A DNA stretch of 22,342 nucleotides from Didymodactylos carnosus (GCA_905250885.1 CAJNOQ010002860.1:1-22342), one strand, 5' to 3'; shown: positions 1 to 10,147, counted from the first letter of the stretch. Notes: generated from the sequence alone by a model not told the origin. Program-made: numbers and translations.

Positions 1-540
1 TCGATTTTTTTTTCGGGGCTTTTTGTATAAAATCGGTAACTCGTTTGTAGGCTCTAAGATTTAAAAACTTCGGTTTTAAGGGGGAATTTTGAACGCTTTA
101 TCTAATGAGATCATAAAAAATCGTTTGAATTTTTGACTATGTTACGGGTACTTTGCGTGGTGCTTGGTATCCCTTACGAATCCTCCCTTAAGATATCCCT
201 AAGGTACAAAAAAGTAGAGTATCATGAACATTGTCACAAAAGAATTGCTCGATGTATCGAATGAAACTGTTTTCTGGCCTCCTGAATTTTTTTGAAAAAA
301 CCTGAATAATTTTAGGCGCTCACCTGAAAAACCTGGCAGGTATTTCGATTTTTTTACTCTCACCCCTGCTAGTGATTTATTGTAAAAAAGAAATTTATGT
401 TATGCCCATTTCAACAGGCATTTTATTTTCACGTGAAAATCTTAAAAAAATTAGAGAAATGCTTAATGATTTTTAAAATGGAAAACATATTTTATTAGTA
501 ACACTTGAATAAAGGTTATGTTTTCAATTAAAAAAATAAG
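1..540. other. Non-coding stretch, nothing recognised
   Basis: I see no open frame of useful length, no RNA gene and no strong repeat here. The sequence is AT-rich with several short A and T runs. It ends just before the decayed DUF3638-like region, so part of it could be unrecognisable gene or element debris. Confidence 0.5.
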
Positions 541-1670
541 AAATGTGTTTAGAATATCTCGAGCCGAAGGACGCCGATGATTCTTTTGATTGAGAAGAAC
601 ATGATGTTGATAAAAAAATGGATAATGTAAATAAGATTAATAAAATATTTGTTGTAAAAGATTATCAAATCATTTTAAAACAAGTATTAGAAATGTTAGG
701 CTACATAAACAAAATTAAAGTTATAGAATTGGCTTATTGTATTATACGTGCTTTCAACATTTTAAGAAACAAATCAGTACAACGTAAAATACATCTTGAA
801 TAACAAATAGAGGTACTCTGTTTTATTGATGATCTTGACGAATCACATGAAATTTTGCGCCATGGAAAGAAAATTAAATTACATATTAGGATCATCCAAA
901 CGTTTAAATGGTGATCAAATTCGTTGGAAAATTCCTTTTTCATTATTTAAGTTCATTTTTTCTGATAAAGATTTTAACGTTATTTTAACGAAATCTTCGC
1001 ATCAAAATGATTGTACTGTTATTTTTAAGGAAAATTTTAGATTAAATAGTGGAATTAGAGGAGGAAGTCCTCTTGTACGATTCGTTAAACATGAATTTTT
1101 TGAAAAAAACATCAGACTGATCCGTGTTCAAAAAAATTTGTAAAATTTTATATCTAAAATTTAATGAGAAAAAAACTGATGCCATCGATGAACATGATGG
1201 AAATTATGACGATTTTATGCAAGAAAAGTGTCTAAAAGAAGATAAAGTTGGACTATAAAAAATAAAAAGTTAGAATATGTTAAATAGCTTTTTATTAGTA
1301 AAGCCTGGCTATCACATGAATTACTTTATCATGTGATGAGTTATCGTTGTAGAGTTGACTATGGATTGTCAAACAAATCGAAAAAGAGATGGCTGTATCA
1401 TTTAAAGGAAAATATTTATCATCGGATAATTCTGAATTTAGTCATCCAAATATCATGATTTATTTTACTATAATTAATTATTTATATAGAGAATTAGATT
1501 TAAATCAAGTTAAAAACACCTTTCTTTTTCAATATCTTTCTTTCTTTCAATAAAACGTTTAGATAAGAAAAGAACTCATTTCCATCTACATCACAAAATT
1601 GTCAAAAAGTGTCGGAAACGAAGGTATTCAATAGTACGATGAGTAAGATGTGATCAAGCTGGTGGACTGA
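541..1670 (+). pseudogene. Decayed DUF3638/DUF3645-type protein remnant
   Basis: This is a broken piece of a very large eukaryotic protein of the DUF3638/DUF3645 type, whose biochemical role is poorly known. Conserved-looking blocks occur in the expected order but in different frames. One open stretch (618-800) ends in TAA at 801-803. The same frame then continues with a block reading FIDDLDESHEILRHG near 822-865. A shift in an A-rich run near 863-875 leads into RKLNYILGSSKRLNGDQIRW, which runs on to a stop at 1141-1143. Around 1300-1390 another frame reads AWLSHELLYHVMSYRCRVDY, and after one more shift the frame from 1389 carries SDNSEFSHPNIMIYFTII, resembling the DUF3645 block (family pattern roughly S-EFSHPDV). 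A possible last trace, LSKSVGNEGIQ, lies near 1599-1631. The blocks sit closer together than in full-length family members, so internal sequence has also been lost. The family call rests on remembered motif patterns, not a search. Confidence 0.5.
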
Positions 1671-2890
1671 TAACTCAGTAAGCGTAATTCGGATAACTAG
1701 TTTACTAGGTTCTAGAAAAGCTATAGTTTTCTAACCCGTACTAAAATGATCTCACATTAACATAGTCAAAACAAGAACACGTCAGTAATCTTCATACTGA
1801 GTATACCACATTTCAACAGTCAGTAAGATAAAACCGAAATAATTAAAATTAGTAGAGTTTTCAAGGAACAGATTCCAACTGAAATAATGCAATGATCGGA
1901 AAATGATCCGATGAGAAATTGGTTGCAATAGGACTATCCATCTAAGTTACCACTGCAACAAATTCTGTCTGCAAGACCAGAAATTCAACCCTAGAATCTT
2001 GATGTAATACCCAATCGACATGAAAGCGGTTGGATGACCAAGAAGGAATGGCTTCACGTAGAGAAAAGCTCCATGGTTGTTTCAATATCTGTGTCCAATC
2101 TATACAGCGAATTCCACGTTTCATTTATACCGCATACTAAATGAAGAAATATTCTTAATAATTTCTCCTTGAATTTCTTCAATAAAGCATCGCAGGAGTT
2201 GTTACTCTTCTCGCGGCTGTTTTATCTATTTATCCAAGCATTAATATTATTTTACGAGAATAGTTAAAGACTTCTGGAGTGTTTAATTATGCAAACATTT
2301 TGATGGATTTCTGTTCTACATATATAAGTAATAAAGATATTTTTAGACAACTATAAAGAAGAGGTGATCAGTTTAATTTTTAAAATTGAATAACAGCAAA
2401 TCTTTCTATCATGCTGTAGAAAGCTGTGATATTTGTTGCGTGCTTTATGTGTGTTTCATGCATTCGACTAGGGTGTATGCAAAATATCCCGCTATGCAGG
2501 ATATGACCGATTCTTGTAGCACATACATCGATGACACATGCGAGAATTGTGTCTGTTATGTTCACCAGTTTAACTTTGTATCGATCAATTGTTATATGAT
2601 AATAACTCGTGTTTATTATTCAATAGTTATTCGGCATTTTCTTTTTTATTACCATTTAATAACTCAAAATTCTGTTTTTATAACTTACTATCGGCTGCAT
2701 TTACACCAGTAACTCAAACAGATAAGCAAATGAATACATTTTCACAGTTTTACTCAAACAGATCCTATGGTCCACAATTTCATTAGAAAGCGCTCATTAA
2801 TGTACTATTAAGATCCCATCTTCGATTAAAATGCGTATATTAAGAGCAAAATTCCCATGCTCTAAACTCTTTACAAATGTTTTCTTCAGC
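1671..2890. other. Non-coding stretch, no supported gene
   Basis: Only short open frames occur on either strand (for example 1942-2124 minus and 2386-2712 plus), and none shows a family pattern, a good start context or splice support. The first part could hold unrecognisable downstream remains of the DUF3638-like gene. The last part could contain an upstream intron of the apple-domain gene, since 2880-2890 is pyrimidine-rich and ends in CAG. Confidence 0.45.
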
Positions 2891-3560
2891 TACCGGACGC
2901 ACAAGCACACTTGCAACACGTGATTCAAAAGGCTCTTGTCTTGCAATGACAAGTAGCGTTGTTTCTGTTGACTCCACAACTACTTCTCCATTGTTGGAGA
3001 CAAACGGTAAGAGAAGAATGAAGTTTTTTTGAAAAAATGTATGAACCCACTCTCCTGATTCTTAAAAGGCCCTGGCCTTCTAAAATGGTTTCGTACACTT
3101 GACTTTTTCTGTCAAGGATAGCTCTGTGAGGCTTTTTCCAAAAAAAAAGAAATTTCGCTTCAGACTGGTCTTCTGTTGAGATCATCCACTGCTTTTTTGG
3201 CGCGGAGGAGGGTTACTTCCCAAGATTTTAAATGGCCTGTTCTCAATGCCTCTGTTACAGCTTTCATAGTTCAAAATGTCGATTTCTGCTTTTAAAATTG
3301 GAGAGACTGCTCTTTTTTTCTCTCTACTTTTATATGCAGATCCGTGTGCAGTTTTTACAGCAATGCTGGCTTGGGATTATGATGGAAATGATTTCAATTA
3401 TACAACCCCAAGCAGTTTCGCATCATGCTGTGCATGGTGTGCTGTTGTAATTCAATGTTACGCTTTTATGTACAATATTGACTGGAACGTGTGTTCTCTT
3501 AAATATTCAATCGGTTCTGGTGGTAAAAATGCGTCATATGACGTTTCTAGTCATCGATAG
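2891..3560 (+). CDS. Apple/PAN-domain protein fragment, two exons
   Basis: The second exon (3340-3560) encodes about 73 residues with the look of a PAN_4/apple module: an acidic start DPC, then AMLAWDYDGNDF, a CCAWC cluster, a further Cys in QCYAFMYN, and CSLKYSIGSGG near the end. Apple modules are small disulfide-bonded, usually extracellular adhesion or ligand-binding domains. A pyrimidine tract ending TATATGCAG marks the 3' splice site at 3339. Upstream, 2891-3006 is an open Ser/Thr-rich stretch (a typical linker between such modules) ending at a GTAAGAG donor at 3007. Joining the two gives phase 1 and creates the Asp of DPC. The 333-bp intron is long compared with the others in this window. 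The usual aromatic after the last Cys is Ser here, and the frame stops right after the module. No signal peptide or start exon is identified, so this may be a gene end or a remnant. Confidence 0.45.
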
Positions 3561-4037
3561 CATTTATCGAAAAGCATAAAATCGTTTGCCAACATGTATA
3601 TGTATATACTTGTAGTTTCTGTGTTCTTTGTCATTCGTTCTCGTGATGATGCCGAGTGTTACTCGTCGAAAGCTTGTGATAGAATTAGTGCGGATTTGAA
3701 TAAAATCTAGCAGTATGGTACTATCTAATTTATTATGGATTTTCAACTGCTGTACCAATCAATTTCTAATCATCTCTTTCTCGATCCCTGCAAGTTGTAT
3801 AATCTAGAAATAAGGGATCCTGTGTTCGATAATACTCTTTTGGTCCATACTCTTAACTCTCTTTCCTTTCAGCACTTATTTACCGTTAAAGATAACACTG
3901 CATAGTGAAGTTTATCTAACAAAATAAATTGAATAGATATAATCAAATTCTTAAAATTAAGCATGTGGAATCAATTGGTTAAAATTTTTTTACTAAATTG
4001 AAATAATAATGTTTTCTAAAACCTCATCGGCTCTACT
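3561..4037. other. Non-coding spacer
   Basis: AT-rich spacer between the apple-domain fragment and the inverted-repeat element. A 64-codon minus-strand frame overlaps it but shows no recognisable features. Nothing else seen. Confidence 0.5.
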
Positions 4038-4200
4038 TTCCTTTCTGTTTAAAGACGTCATTTTTATATTTAAAAATAACCCTGATATAGGACTGATCCC
4101 GCACACTTTTTGACGAAAATAATTTCGTATGCTCTAGTCAGTGTTTTCAGTTTTTGGGCTAATTTATGGTAATACAACTAAGGATCCCCACGATCCTAAG
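4038..4200 (+). repeat. Left terminal inverted repeat of the 1.19-kb element
   Basis: Pairs with 5225-5077 on the opposite strand. The shared core includes GGACTGATCCCGCACACTTT and GCTCTAGTCAGTGTTTTCAG. The left arm has an extra stretch of roughly 10 bp (near 4062-4072) that the right arm lacks. Pairing weakens beyond about 4172 but resumes around the GGATCCCCACGATCC segment. Confidence 0.8.
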
Positions 4201-5076
4201 TAGTTGAAATAACACTTTTTGTGGCTTCGAGCAGCTCATCCTTTCGAAAAATATCTCTCTAAAATAGACCCAAGGTAGAGCGCATCCAGGATGAAGCGAC
4301 ATGCACCTGCCGTAAAGACAGTATTTAGTGGAATATTAGCCGTAGTACCCAGTAGTCTGTAATCCTTTAACTTGTAATCTGAAAAAAAAGCTTTCGGACT
4401 TGCCTTGAAGTCGTAGGAACTCAAATTTTTCATGAGTTTATGAATAAAAAACTGAGATGACAACTATAATTCTAACTATATGAAACTTTTTGGGTGAATA
4501 GAAAAATTGCTATAGTATCACTTGTCTTTGGGGCTACAGCCAAAATAAAATGGTACCCTAAGCGGTTTTTAATTATGTTTTCCCCATTTTTGTTGATATC
4601 AATGCACATTTTCGGACTCTACGCCTCTTGAAACATATGAATTAACTGAGATACCAATACCTAATCTCCGCTTCTGAGATATAGGTCTTTGACGACCTAG
4701 GTTTTCCAGAAAACCTCCCAACTGCAAAGTGCATCGATAATTCTTTTTAAACATACCTTTAGATAGAACGTTTATTTCTCTACAAAATGATATATTGCTT
4801 GGTCAAATGAAGTCGCATCAAAAATTCGAAAAGAGCTCATTAACGCTAAAAGATGTGTGATTTCACTGATATTGTTGTACAACTTCAGTATTGACTCCAA
4901 CTCGGTCATTCTTTAACTTAAAAATGTAGAAACCTCTGGATCCCATGGCGATGTTTTGAAATTTTTTAAATCCCATATCCTTACTTATAAGAATCCAATG
5001 CTCTTTCGAACGAGATATGTTTCGACATTTGCGGCAGACCTTCATGTAATGATGGGACAGTACCGAAAGAATTACC
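4201..5076. other. Interior of the inverted-repeat element, no gene
   Basis: The interior has two minus-strand frames of 60-75 codons (4236-4463 and 4863-5045) with no family features, start support or catalytic motifs. It appears non-coding. Confidence 0.55.
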
Positions 5077-5225
5077 CAAGGATCGTGAGGAAAGTGTGCT
5101 ATTATAAATTAGCCTAAAAACTGAAAACACTGACTAGAGCAAACGAAAATTATTTTCGTCAAAAAGTGTGCGGGATCAGTCCTATGTCAAGGTTATTTTT
5201 AATGACGTCTTTAAACAGAAAGGAA
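5077..5225 (-). repeat. Right terminal inverted repeat of the 1.19-kb element
   Basis: Reverse-complement partner of 4038-4200, with a small number of substitutions and one indel of about 10 bp. By eye the identity over the outer 120 bp is above 90%. Confidence 0.8.
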
Positions 5226-5759
5226 GGTACACATCGTTTACATAAATTTTAAAAATACAAAACGAATTCGTTATAGCCCCGGCTCAGGTCCAGCAGACTT
5301 AGGCTTAGAGATGGGCACTGAGACCAGAAAACTTTTCTGGCCCCGGTAAAAGATTTGCATGCCATTCCATTAACTTTAGTGGTAAACTATTATTTGATCG
5401 CGCATTTTATACAGTAGTAGTAGTAGTAATACCCATTACCTTTCGGTGTAGGGTGAAACAAACAAAAAAATGCACAAAAAAATAGACACAACACTCAATT
5501 TCCTTCAGAGTTTTAGCGTTCGTTCAAAGTGATTATTGCAATGGTAATATATCAAAAAAATCAACCTCCAAATGGCTTAGTTGAGTTTCATCATCTCTTC
5601 CCAGAGCTCCAATCATCTAGTTGTACTCTTCCTATTTCATTTTCACTTTATTTTGAACACACCATTTCTTTGCACAGGATTTTACGTGCCCAGTTATACC
5701 TTGTGGCTTGAACTGGCAACATTTTATACAGAAATGTTTGCTCTTTCAGCCTATAATGG
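5226..5759. other. Non-coding spacer with a short TAG microsatellite
   Basis: Contains a short trinucleotide run (about five TAG/AGT units at 5412-5429). It also has a 22-bp segment at 5359-5380 that recurs with one mismatch at 17122-17143. Overlapping plus-strand frames near 5529-5763 show no recognisable protein features. Confidence 0.5.
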
Positions 5760-6095
5760 TTAATATTCTGTTTTGTTGTGAATATGCGAAATATCATCCC
5801 CGTATTGAAGCCATAGTAATGATTTATTGGTAGAAAATCTGTTTAACTTAGTTTCGAGTTTTGACATAAATAGGTCTGCAAGTATCAGTGCAAGTGGTGA
5901 ACCGATTGCTACTCCATCAGATTGCACGTAATAATTACTCATAAATCTAAATGGCACATCAAAAACGGCTAATTCTACCAGTCTTTTCATTTGTTGTCGA
6001 CTGAAGGGTATATCAGCTATTTTCTTTGGCTTATATAACATATCTAGTGCAATATCAATAGATTCTTTTACTGGCACGTTATTCCTACTGGCCAA
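5760..6095 (-). pseudogene. Penelope-like element reverse transcriptase fragment
   Basis: This 111-codon frame matches the centre of a reverse transcriptase of the Penelope-like element (PLE) type, which copies element RNA into DNA at chromosome ends or breaks. It begins with a worn motif-A region (NNVPVKESIDIALDMLY). Then comes FDVPFRFMSNYYVQSDGVAIG with SPLALILADLFM (motif B, roughly residues 48-78), and WLQYGDDI (motif C, residues 94-101). PLEs normally have YVDD or YIDD at motif C, so the Gly is unusual. The motif-A Asp is not visible, and the frame stops soon after motif C. N-terminal parts, the thumb and any GIY-YIG endonuclease are missing. It is therefore a dead fragment. The family call rests on the motif B wording and is fairly secure. 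Confidence 0.75.
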
Positions 6096-7515
6096 ATTGC
6101 TTCTTTAATTTCTTTGTCTTATACTCACACTTACAGACTATATAGTTAGTTATCTTTTCTTCCTATGTTCATTTTCCTGATGAAGCTGTGTGAAAGATTT
6201 AGTTAAAATCTTATCATGTACTTTGTAGCGGTTCTATACCCATCATTCTCTTCCCAAAAGAGCCCTTTAGTCATACAAATACAACAGTCAAGAAATAATA
6301 CGTACAATGGGCTACGTGTTCTTTACGGAAACGAGTGGCAATGTATGAGGAAAGCGCATGTGTCTTTTCACGATCAAATACAACTCATTTCAGCATAACC
6401 CCGCTTTTACCCTCAAATATTGGAAATACAGGACAATATAGGACCACTTTCATAAATATAGGAAATATAGGACGATTACGAATCCAGGTTTTAATGGATA
6501 AAACTGCAATGAATGAACTGCACAAAAGCAAGATTTCTAAACAAAAAAGAATTTGAAGTCTGATGAAAATTTTTTTTGAAACCGGGTTCTACAGTAAAGT
6601 GTCTATTGGAACTCGAATTCGAATTTGCATGCTGATGAAAAATGTTTTTTTTCTTATAGAGGTTGACAGTAAAGTGTTTTCTATTGCTCTTATTTTCGAA
6701 TTAGGATTAGACTCTGGTTTCGTGAATTATATTCGAATTCGAATTAGGTAACTCATGCTTCAAAATAAATGTTTTTATGTTGTATGAGTTAGAAAGTAAT
6801 GAAAACTGAAGCTTCGTAGTGTCTAATCCATATTCTTTTATTTATATGTTGTTTAAAAAATGTTCAGTATGGTTTTTGTAAAGAATTGAACCGGAAATCT
6901 TTTAAAATAGTTTTATTTAGAACAATGAATATTGACAGAGATATTGGGGAAATACTGAGAAGGTTATTTCTTCTGAAGCACCTCTTATACAATATCTTTA
7001 TATGTTTTGGCCTTAAAGACAGAATCACATGCCTCTAGCAACCTCTCTTAACATTTTAACCCATAGGATGTTTACCGAAGTTGTTTAGATGGTAGTCAAA
7101 TATTTCATAATCGTACAATTTGTCATAATTTTCAGAAAATGCATTCACAAGAACTAGAATGAATGGAATTAGATCGTACAACTGATTGACTTGATATGAC
7201 CACTTCATACAGGTTTCGACTTTCTATCATAGACACATCAGGCAGATCAGTTTCGCCAGTATTAGCAGAAATATAGTAAGTACAAAAAATTACAAACAAC
7301 TTATTACAATGCAAAAAAAAACAGAACACAAAGAAAATAAAAGCTATTGGATATGAAGATAAACTTAGATGTGTCTGATGAGAAGAACGAAAAGATCCAC
7401 TGTTAAAGTATGGTAGAAATAACCGATAACTGTTAGTATGTTCTCTGTTAATTTATTTTCATATTTGTTGATGGCAAACAACGTCATACCGTTGGATACG
7501 TCAATTGATATAGTC
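6096..7515. other. Non-coding region with local short duplications
   Basis: No convincing gene. At 6423-6480 short units built on ATAGGAC and ATAGGAAAT recur. At 6559-6700 a segment of about 70 bp is duplicated, and palindromic TTCGAATTCGAATT units appear at 6615 and 6733. Short frames, including 7132-7329 minus, have no recognisable features. Confidence 0.5.
6559..6700. repeat. Diverged direct duplication, about 70-bp unit
   Basis: Two adjacent units share the order TGATGAAAA, a T-run, then ACAGTAAAGTGT and TATTG, followed by a TTCGAATT-type block. The first unit is about 6559-6630 and the second about 6631-6700. Identity is clearly imperfect. Confidence 0.5.
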
Positions 7516-7559
7516 AACAGACAATGAAATGAGTCTTAAGATTCATTTCATCGTCTGTT
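7516..7559. repeat. 17-bp stem hairpin
   Basis: AACAGACAATGAAATGA at 7516-7532 is followed by a 10-base loop and then by its reverse complement at 7543-7559, with one mismatch. It lies about 250 bp past the end of the receptor gene on that gene's strand, so it could sit in its 3' untranslated region. It could equally be a worn miniature palindrome. Confidence 0.7.
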
Positions 7560-7812
7560 TTCTATCTCATTATACTGAAGAAGATACTTACTATAATCTT
7601 TATTGCCTTCATTCTAAGAGTTTTATTTCTGCACGATTGCAATATCAGACGAAGAAAATAAATGGGGACAGAGCGAATTTAGTATAAAACTCAATGAGTT
7701 AAGAACTCTTTCTCTACTGGAACCTAATCCACAATCTATCTTTGAATAGAAATACCTTTGAAAGTATGGATGATAAAACCGTATTATGTTGTTTTTAATT
7801 CGACTATGGAAA

Positions 7813-8724
7813 TTAAATAGTTTTAAGTGGAATCATATAAATGTTCTTGGATCGATTAATCGATTGTTTTGACTTTTTAAAAGTAAAATAGGTCATTACC
7901 GGATATACATTTATACCGCCTACTAATGTTACCCACGATGAAGCTGTCAGTTGCGATGTTGAATAATAGAATAGAATTGAAAAATAATACAAATTTCTGA
8001 GCAAATACGTTAGCGTATAAAATAGAACGTATATCAGTAACTGTCGTACTAACCGTTTTGACCTTTTATGATGTCGTGTTGTTATTGTTTGTCCTTGTTG
8101 TCGACGCATTCGAAAGATTAACAATAATGTTGATAAAATCATAATTAACATTGGACAAGGATAAAACAGAATTGTATGCATTATAGTTAAACGAAAATGG
8201 ACAGTGACACAAGGATAGCACTGTCGTGCTTGTTGTCCAAAACTACATTTAGTCAACAGTACAATTGGGAATGTATAAACTGTGACAATGGTCAATATCA
8301 ATAGAACAGGTATCAACTGTCGTTTCAGTGTTACTGACCGTAGATGGTATTGTCCGTACAATTTAAACATCATGAAATTCCGTTCAACACAAGTGTAACC
8401 TAATGAATAGCTAATACCTAATGTACAAGTAAAACCGATTAGATGTCTTGTATAACATAAATATTCATAAACTGAACTTGTTATACTACAATAATCCAAT
8501 ATGAATTGTAATGGTGTTGCAAGAAGATCAAATAGAAGAGTGTAAAATATTGTCAAATAGAATATGTAGGAGAAATGTGTACGCAGTTTTCGATCATTGA
8601 AATAGTTTGATAAACATACGAAAGCGAAACATAGACCAACTGATGTACACAGACAAGTTGGTATAAATGATGCTAAATCGATAGGTACCATTAAAGATGC
8701 TGTTTGATTGGATAAAAAGCCCAT
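7813..8724 (-). CDS. Seven-transmembrane G-protein-coupled receptor-like protein
   Basis: A single-exon 303-residue membrane protein. Seven hydrophobic stretches are visible at about 17-41, 52-77, 86-112, 136-157, 181-205, 227-252 and 262-282. The outside N-terminus has an N-glycosylation site (NQT, residues 6-8). Cys90 at the start of helix 3 and Cys160/169/172 in the second outer loop fit the conserved disulfide of rhodopsin-like receptors. After helix 3 the usual D/ERY is VERN (113-116). Helix 6 lacks CWxP, and helix 7 has NVYPVMTY (272-279) instead of NPxxY. The third inner loop is basic (RMRRQQ, HHKRSKR), as expected for a G-protein contact. It looks like a divergent class A chemosensory or neuropeptide-type receptor; the ligand cannot be told. 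The ATG at 8722-8724 gives a full-length receptor with a short N-terminus. The frame is intact, unlike several neighbours. Confidence 0.8.
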   Translation of the reverse strand: MGFLSNQTASLMVPIDLASFIPTCLCTSVGLCFAFVCLSNYFNDRKLRTHFSYIFYLTIFYTLLFDLLATPLQFILDYCSITSSVYEYLCYTRHLIGFTCTLGISYSLGYTCVERNFMMFKLYGQYHLRSVTLKRQLIPVLLILTIVTVYTFPIVLLTKCSFGQQARQCYPCVTVHFRLTIMHTILFYPCPMLIMILSTLLLIFRMRRQQGQTITTRHHKRSKRLVRQLLIYVLFYTLTYLLRNLYYFSILFYYSTSQLTASSWVTLVGGINVYPVMTYFTFKKSKQSINRSKNIYMIPLKTI

Positions 8725-9549
8725 TATTTTTGTGTCACTATTCTAATCTCTTCATTCTGCATCGACATAAAACTGCATAGCAGTGAAGAACATGAAAGTA
8801 ATCGATTATATGTCAGGTTTTCTCTTTTTTGAGTATCTTTTGACGATGAGAACGTGTCATTTGTTTGAAAATTTACTGTTCGTTATAATAATTATTCGTT
8901 CGGCAGTCCATATCCGTTTGATGTCTTCTTTTTTATAAGTATACAATTGCTTCTACACAACTTGATAAAGAATTTTACGAGTCTTCCTAATTGAGACCAC
9001 TTTCTATCAAAAAATTTCGAAGTCTTAATTACATCAAACAAACGTCAGAGACCGGTCAAGTGAGAGTGAGAGCGAGTGTAAAAAAGTGGGCTCAATTCAG
9101 AAAGAGCCGAATTTTAATATAGAGATGGTGATGTCATGCAAGATACAGATACATTTTGCATTCATTTTCAATACACTTTCAAACTCCGGATAGTTTCCAA
9201 GAAAATCAAGTGAACAAGCGAACAAGAGTCAACGTATTCAACTTATTTTCTTTTTGAAATTGAATAAAAAACTTTTGAAACAGGAGTTTGTCCATACCAT
9301 ATACTGTCAATCACTAATAGGGAAGAAAGACCAGGTAATTGCGTTTTTTCTATCCGTTTCGTAACCGTTTTTCTCTATTATTTGCTTCACTAGTGTCTGT
9401 TTGACTGACAATATAAATAACAAATTGTCTTTCTCGGTAATGCAATCGGTTTTAGAAGTATATGATTAGACATCAAGAACTCTCTTATACAAACATATCA
9501 AGTACTCAAGAACAACAACTGATGAACTTTCAGACGATGCACCTAAACA
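8725..9549. other. Upstream region of the receptor gene, no gene seen
   Basis: This is AT-rich spacer between the receptor start and the foldback element. It presumably includes the receptor promoter, but no core element can be assigned with confidence. A GTGAGAGTGAGAGCGAGTG purine-rich stretch lies at about 9060-9078. Confidence 0.4.
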
Positions 9550-9772
9550 AAAGGAGGGGGATTAACTTCATCAGAAAACGGCCCACTGATTTTTGCTTAT
9601 TGTGACTTGTTGTTGTAGAAAAGACGTTTGGACACATGTTCCAGTTGTTCTTATAGAAAATAAGCTCAAAATACGTTTTTAACGTTGATTGTTTTTTGAG
9701 ATTCCATTAGAGGACGTCGTCGTTAGAAAAAATAATATTTTTGAAAGTCCAGTATAGACTTCACACAAATCT
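9550..9772 (+). repeat. Outer left arm of foldback element
   Basis: It begins with the G-run AAAGGAGGGGG and ends at CACACAAATCT. It pairs with 10372-10148 with a few substitutions and small indels, clustered at about 9610 and 9690. Confidence 0.85.
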
Positions 9773-9781
9773 GATTTAGTT

Positions 9782-9952
9782 GATTTACTCTACAATATTC
9801 TATATAAAAAACCTTTAAACTACTACTTACTCAAAATAATCGAAACATCGCTGATATCGTCTTTCAGGTACAATTTCTCTCTTGTAGAAACTATAAGTGG
9901 CTCGGCCAATAGTGGTTAAAGGTTCTTTATATAGAATATTGTAGAGTAAATC
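9782..9952. repeat. Inner inverted repeat, 37-bp arms
   Basis: 9782-9818 (starting GATTTACTCTACAATATTC) and 9916-9952 are reverse complements with a single mismatch. They enclose a 97-bp loop. It lies wholly inside the larger foldback. Confidence 0.85.
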
Positions 9953-10147
9953 AAGGGCTATTTTTCTATACTAAATACAAACTGGATCCCCGTTTACATA
10001 TAGAGAAAAAAGTACTTAAAACATCTCTGATACCGTCTTTTAGGTCAATTTGTCTATTGGAAAATAATTTCTTTCTGTTGAAATGATATATAAGGATTGT
10101 TCATAGAATATTTTATTCAGTTTGTCACTGGCTATTTTGTCATAACA

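Larger units (their letters stand above)
4038..5225. mobile_element. Non-autonomous element with long terminal inverted repeats
   Basis: The two ends are long inverted copies of one another, starting TTCCTTTCTGTTTAAAGACG on the left and its reverse complement on the right. The arms are followed by about 0.88 kb of unrelated interior with no transposase-like frame. This is the layout of a deletion derivative or miniature inverted-repeat DNA transposon. The pentamer CATCG occurs 8 bp outside the left arm (4025-4029) and 6 bp outside the right arm (5232-5236). It could be a target duplication if the true ends lie slightly further out, but the sequence between does not pair well, so this is weak. 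I cannot assign a superfamily. Confidence 0.7.

Noticed and set aside
1942-2124. Minus-strand frame, and a plus-strand reading that might continue the DUF3638-like gene
   Set aside because: The plus-strand words near 1950-2030 only loosely suggest the family and contain a stop. The evidence is too weak to extend the pseudogene.
2386-2712. 108-codon Cys-rich plus-strand frame
   Set aside because: It begins at a non-ATG codon, shows no repeating Cys spacing or known module, and lacks splice or start support. It overlaps a shorter frame in another phase.
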